A stretch of DNA of 64,000 nt from Mycoplasma sp. 1018B (GTDB taxonomy: Bacteria > Bacillota_I > Bacilli_A > Mycoplasmatales > Metamycoplasmataceae): the NCBI RefSeq assembly GCF_024582675.1, contig NZ_CP102084.1, forward strand, positions 124,001 through 188,000, read 5' to 3'. Numbering within the stretch: position 1 is the first letter of the stretch; each line of letters begins with the position of its first letter. The notes under the pieces were generated by a model, which saw only the letters and a program-made list of their open reading frames with translations, was not told where the DNA came from and did no database searches. Shown one piece after another: positions 61,406 through 64,000 of the stretch. The position numbers were made by a program, and so were the translations under genes.

Positions 61406-61490
61406 GCCCGAGTGGTGAAATTGGCAGACACGCTAGACTAAGGATCTAGTGGGGCAACCCGTGCAGGTTCAAGTCCTGTCTTGGGCACCA
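61406..61490 (+). tRNA. tRNA-Leu (anticodon AAG)
   Basis: 85-base class II tRNA: acceptor GCCCGAG / CTTGGGC, anticodon arm CTAGA-CTAAGGA-TCTAG giving anticodon AAG, variable arm, T-arm with GGTTCAAGT, encoded CCA. A34 in a bacterial tRNA-Leu is unusual. Confidence 0.93.
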
Positions 61491-61496
61491 AATAAT

Positions 61497-61522
61497 AAAA
61501 ACTACCTTAAAGGTAGTTTTTA
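61497..61522. terminator. Bidirectional terminator between tRNA-Leu and aspS
   Basis: AAAACTACCTT / AAGGTAGTTTT inverted repeat with T-runs on both strands. Confidence 0.82.
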
Positions 61523-63221
<1,699 letters not shown>

Positions 63222-63229
<8 letters not shown>

Positions 63230-64000
63230 CCTCATCCTCGTCTAATTCCAGATTTTCTAAAATTTCAATATTAGTTGCTAAAAATTCTAATAAATCAGCA
63301 TAACCATCTACAGTATAAGCAAATTTAATTTTGTCATTATTGATTAAATCTTTTGCTACATAAATATTTTCAGTATCGAAACTATCTTTAAAAATTAAAT
63401 ATTTAGCTTGTAATTTATTTGCTTTATCAAAAATTTTTTTATTTTTTTCAACTTTTTTAATAACTTCTGTTCGAATACCATATTTTCTTAATTCATTTGT
63501 TAATGAAAACAAGACAGGTAAATTTTCTTCAGTAGTAGAAGCAATTAATACATCTAAATAATCTTCCATTAAATTTATTTTGTTATTTTGTTCTAAAATT
63601 ACGTCTGCACAACGATCTACTCCAAAACCTCATCCACAAGCTGAAACATTAGGTCCACCTAATTGAGCGATTAAATTAGAATATCTACCACCACCTATAA
63701 GTGTTGATTGAGCTGCTGAATTTTTTGCAATATTAATAAATTCAAAAACTATTTGATCATAATAATCTAAACCTCTCACAAGAGAATAATCAATTTCAAA
63801 ATTAATATGATTATTTTTTAAAATTGTTATAAATTCTTGAAAATATTTTTTAGAAACATTATTTAAATAATCAAAAATTTTAGGAGCTTTTTGCACAAAT
63901 TCCTTTTGAGAATCTATTTTATCATCAAGTATTCTTAAAACATTATTAGATAATCTTTCTTGACTTAATGAGCTTAATTGATTTTTAAAAGGTAATAAAT
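63222..64000 (-). CDS. hisS: Histidyl-tRNA synthetase, C-terminal part (start outside window)
   Basis: Charges tRNA-His. The window holds the last 259 codons; the start lies beyond 64000. HisRS motifs: LSNNVLRILDDKIDSQ, the HisA sequence LVRGLDYYDQIVFEF, motif 3 GGGRYSNLIAQLGGP with ACGWGFGVDRCADVIL-like continuation, then the C-terminal anticodon-binding domain starting near DVLIASTTEENLPVLFSLTN. The tail is acidic (ELDEDEDE). hisS and aspS overlap by 8 bases, as in many Gram-positive bacteria where they form an operon. Confidence 0.95.

Overview
The window comes from a mollicute of the Mycoplasma hominis type (Metamycoplasma/Mycoplasmopsis). The DNA is very AT-rich, the long genes stay open only if UGA is read as tryptophan, lipoprotein signal peptides are frequent, and the gene set (oppA-F, a MG187-189-like ABC transporter, large surface proteins, no biosynthesis) is typical. 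UGG also occurs, but rarely. The species cannot be fixed from the sequence alone.

Layout. 1-6478 (+): a tightly packed transport operon with the end of a carbohydrate/phosphodiester-type ABC ATPase carrying a large insert, two permeases, a small membrane protein, a lipoprotein and a four-helix membrane protein. 6524-7996 (-): lysS. 8144-8358: two near-identical tRNA-Arg genes. 8513-10735: lipoprotein, ppa and rbfA as separate units. 10948-19078: rpoB-rpoC. 19535-28786: one gene of 3083 codons, a secreted SGNH/GDSL hydrolase domain followed by very long helical repeats. 28907-31928: rpsL-rpsG-fusA. 31962-34613 (-): an 883-residue exported protein of unknown function, followed by tRNA-Lys and tRNA-Leu(TAA) on the same strand. 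35025-38613: nfo, two metallo-aminopeptidases (M17, M42) and a UPF0154 protein. 38727-44071: an ABC-2-like transporter coupled to three related lipoproteins by overlapping genes, preceded by a palindrome that can hide the first ribosome-binding site. 44126-47737: a heterodimeric ABC exporter with one degenerate ATP site. 47851-50869: an accessory cassette, mostly on the minus strand. 51485-60829: oppA-B-C-D-F. 60880-61490: a membrane protein and tRNA-Leu with anticodon AAG. 61523-64000 (-): aspS and the C-terminal part of hisS.

The most unusual region is 47851-50869. Four overlapping or abutting minus-strand genes encode a 271-residue soluble protein, a two-helix membrane protein, a divergent AbiEii-like nucleotidyltransferase and a second, related two-helix membrane protein. 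The nucleotidyltransferase has no ATG, GTG or TTG start upstream of its catalytic motif. It lies in the -1 frame of the preceding gene, and a textbook slippery heptamer (A AAA AAC) sits just before that gene's stop. A third copy of the two-helix protein lies in opposite orientation next door, full length but broken by in-frame stops. A palindrome overlaps the likely promoter of the cassette. Function is inferred, not shown: it resembles an abortive-infection or toxin-type module without the usual AbiEi partner.

Genes are closely packed. Many neighbours overlap by 1-26 bases (TAATG and ATGA-type junctions), and most units end in a U-rich hairpin that often serves both strands.
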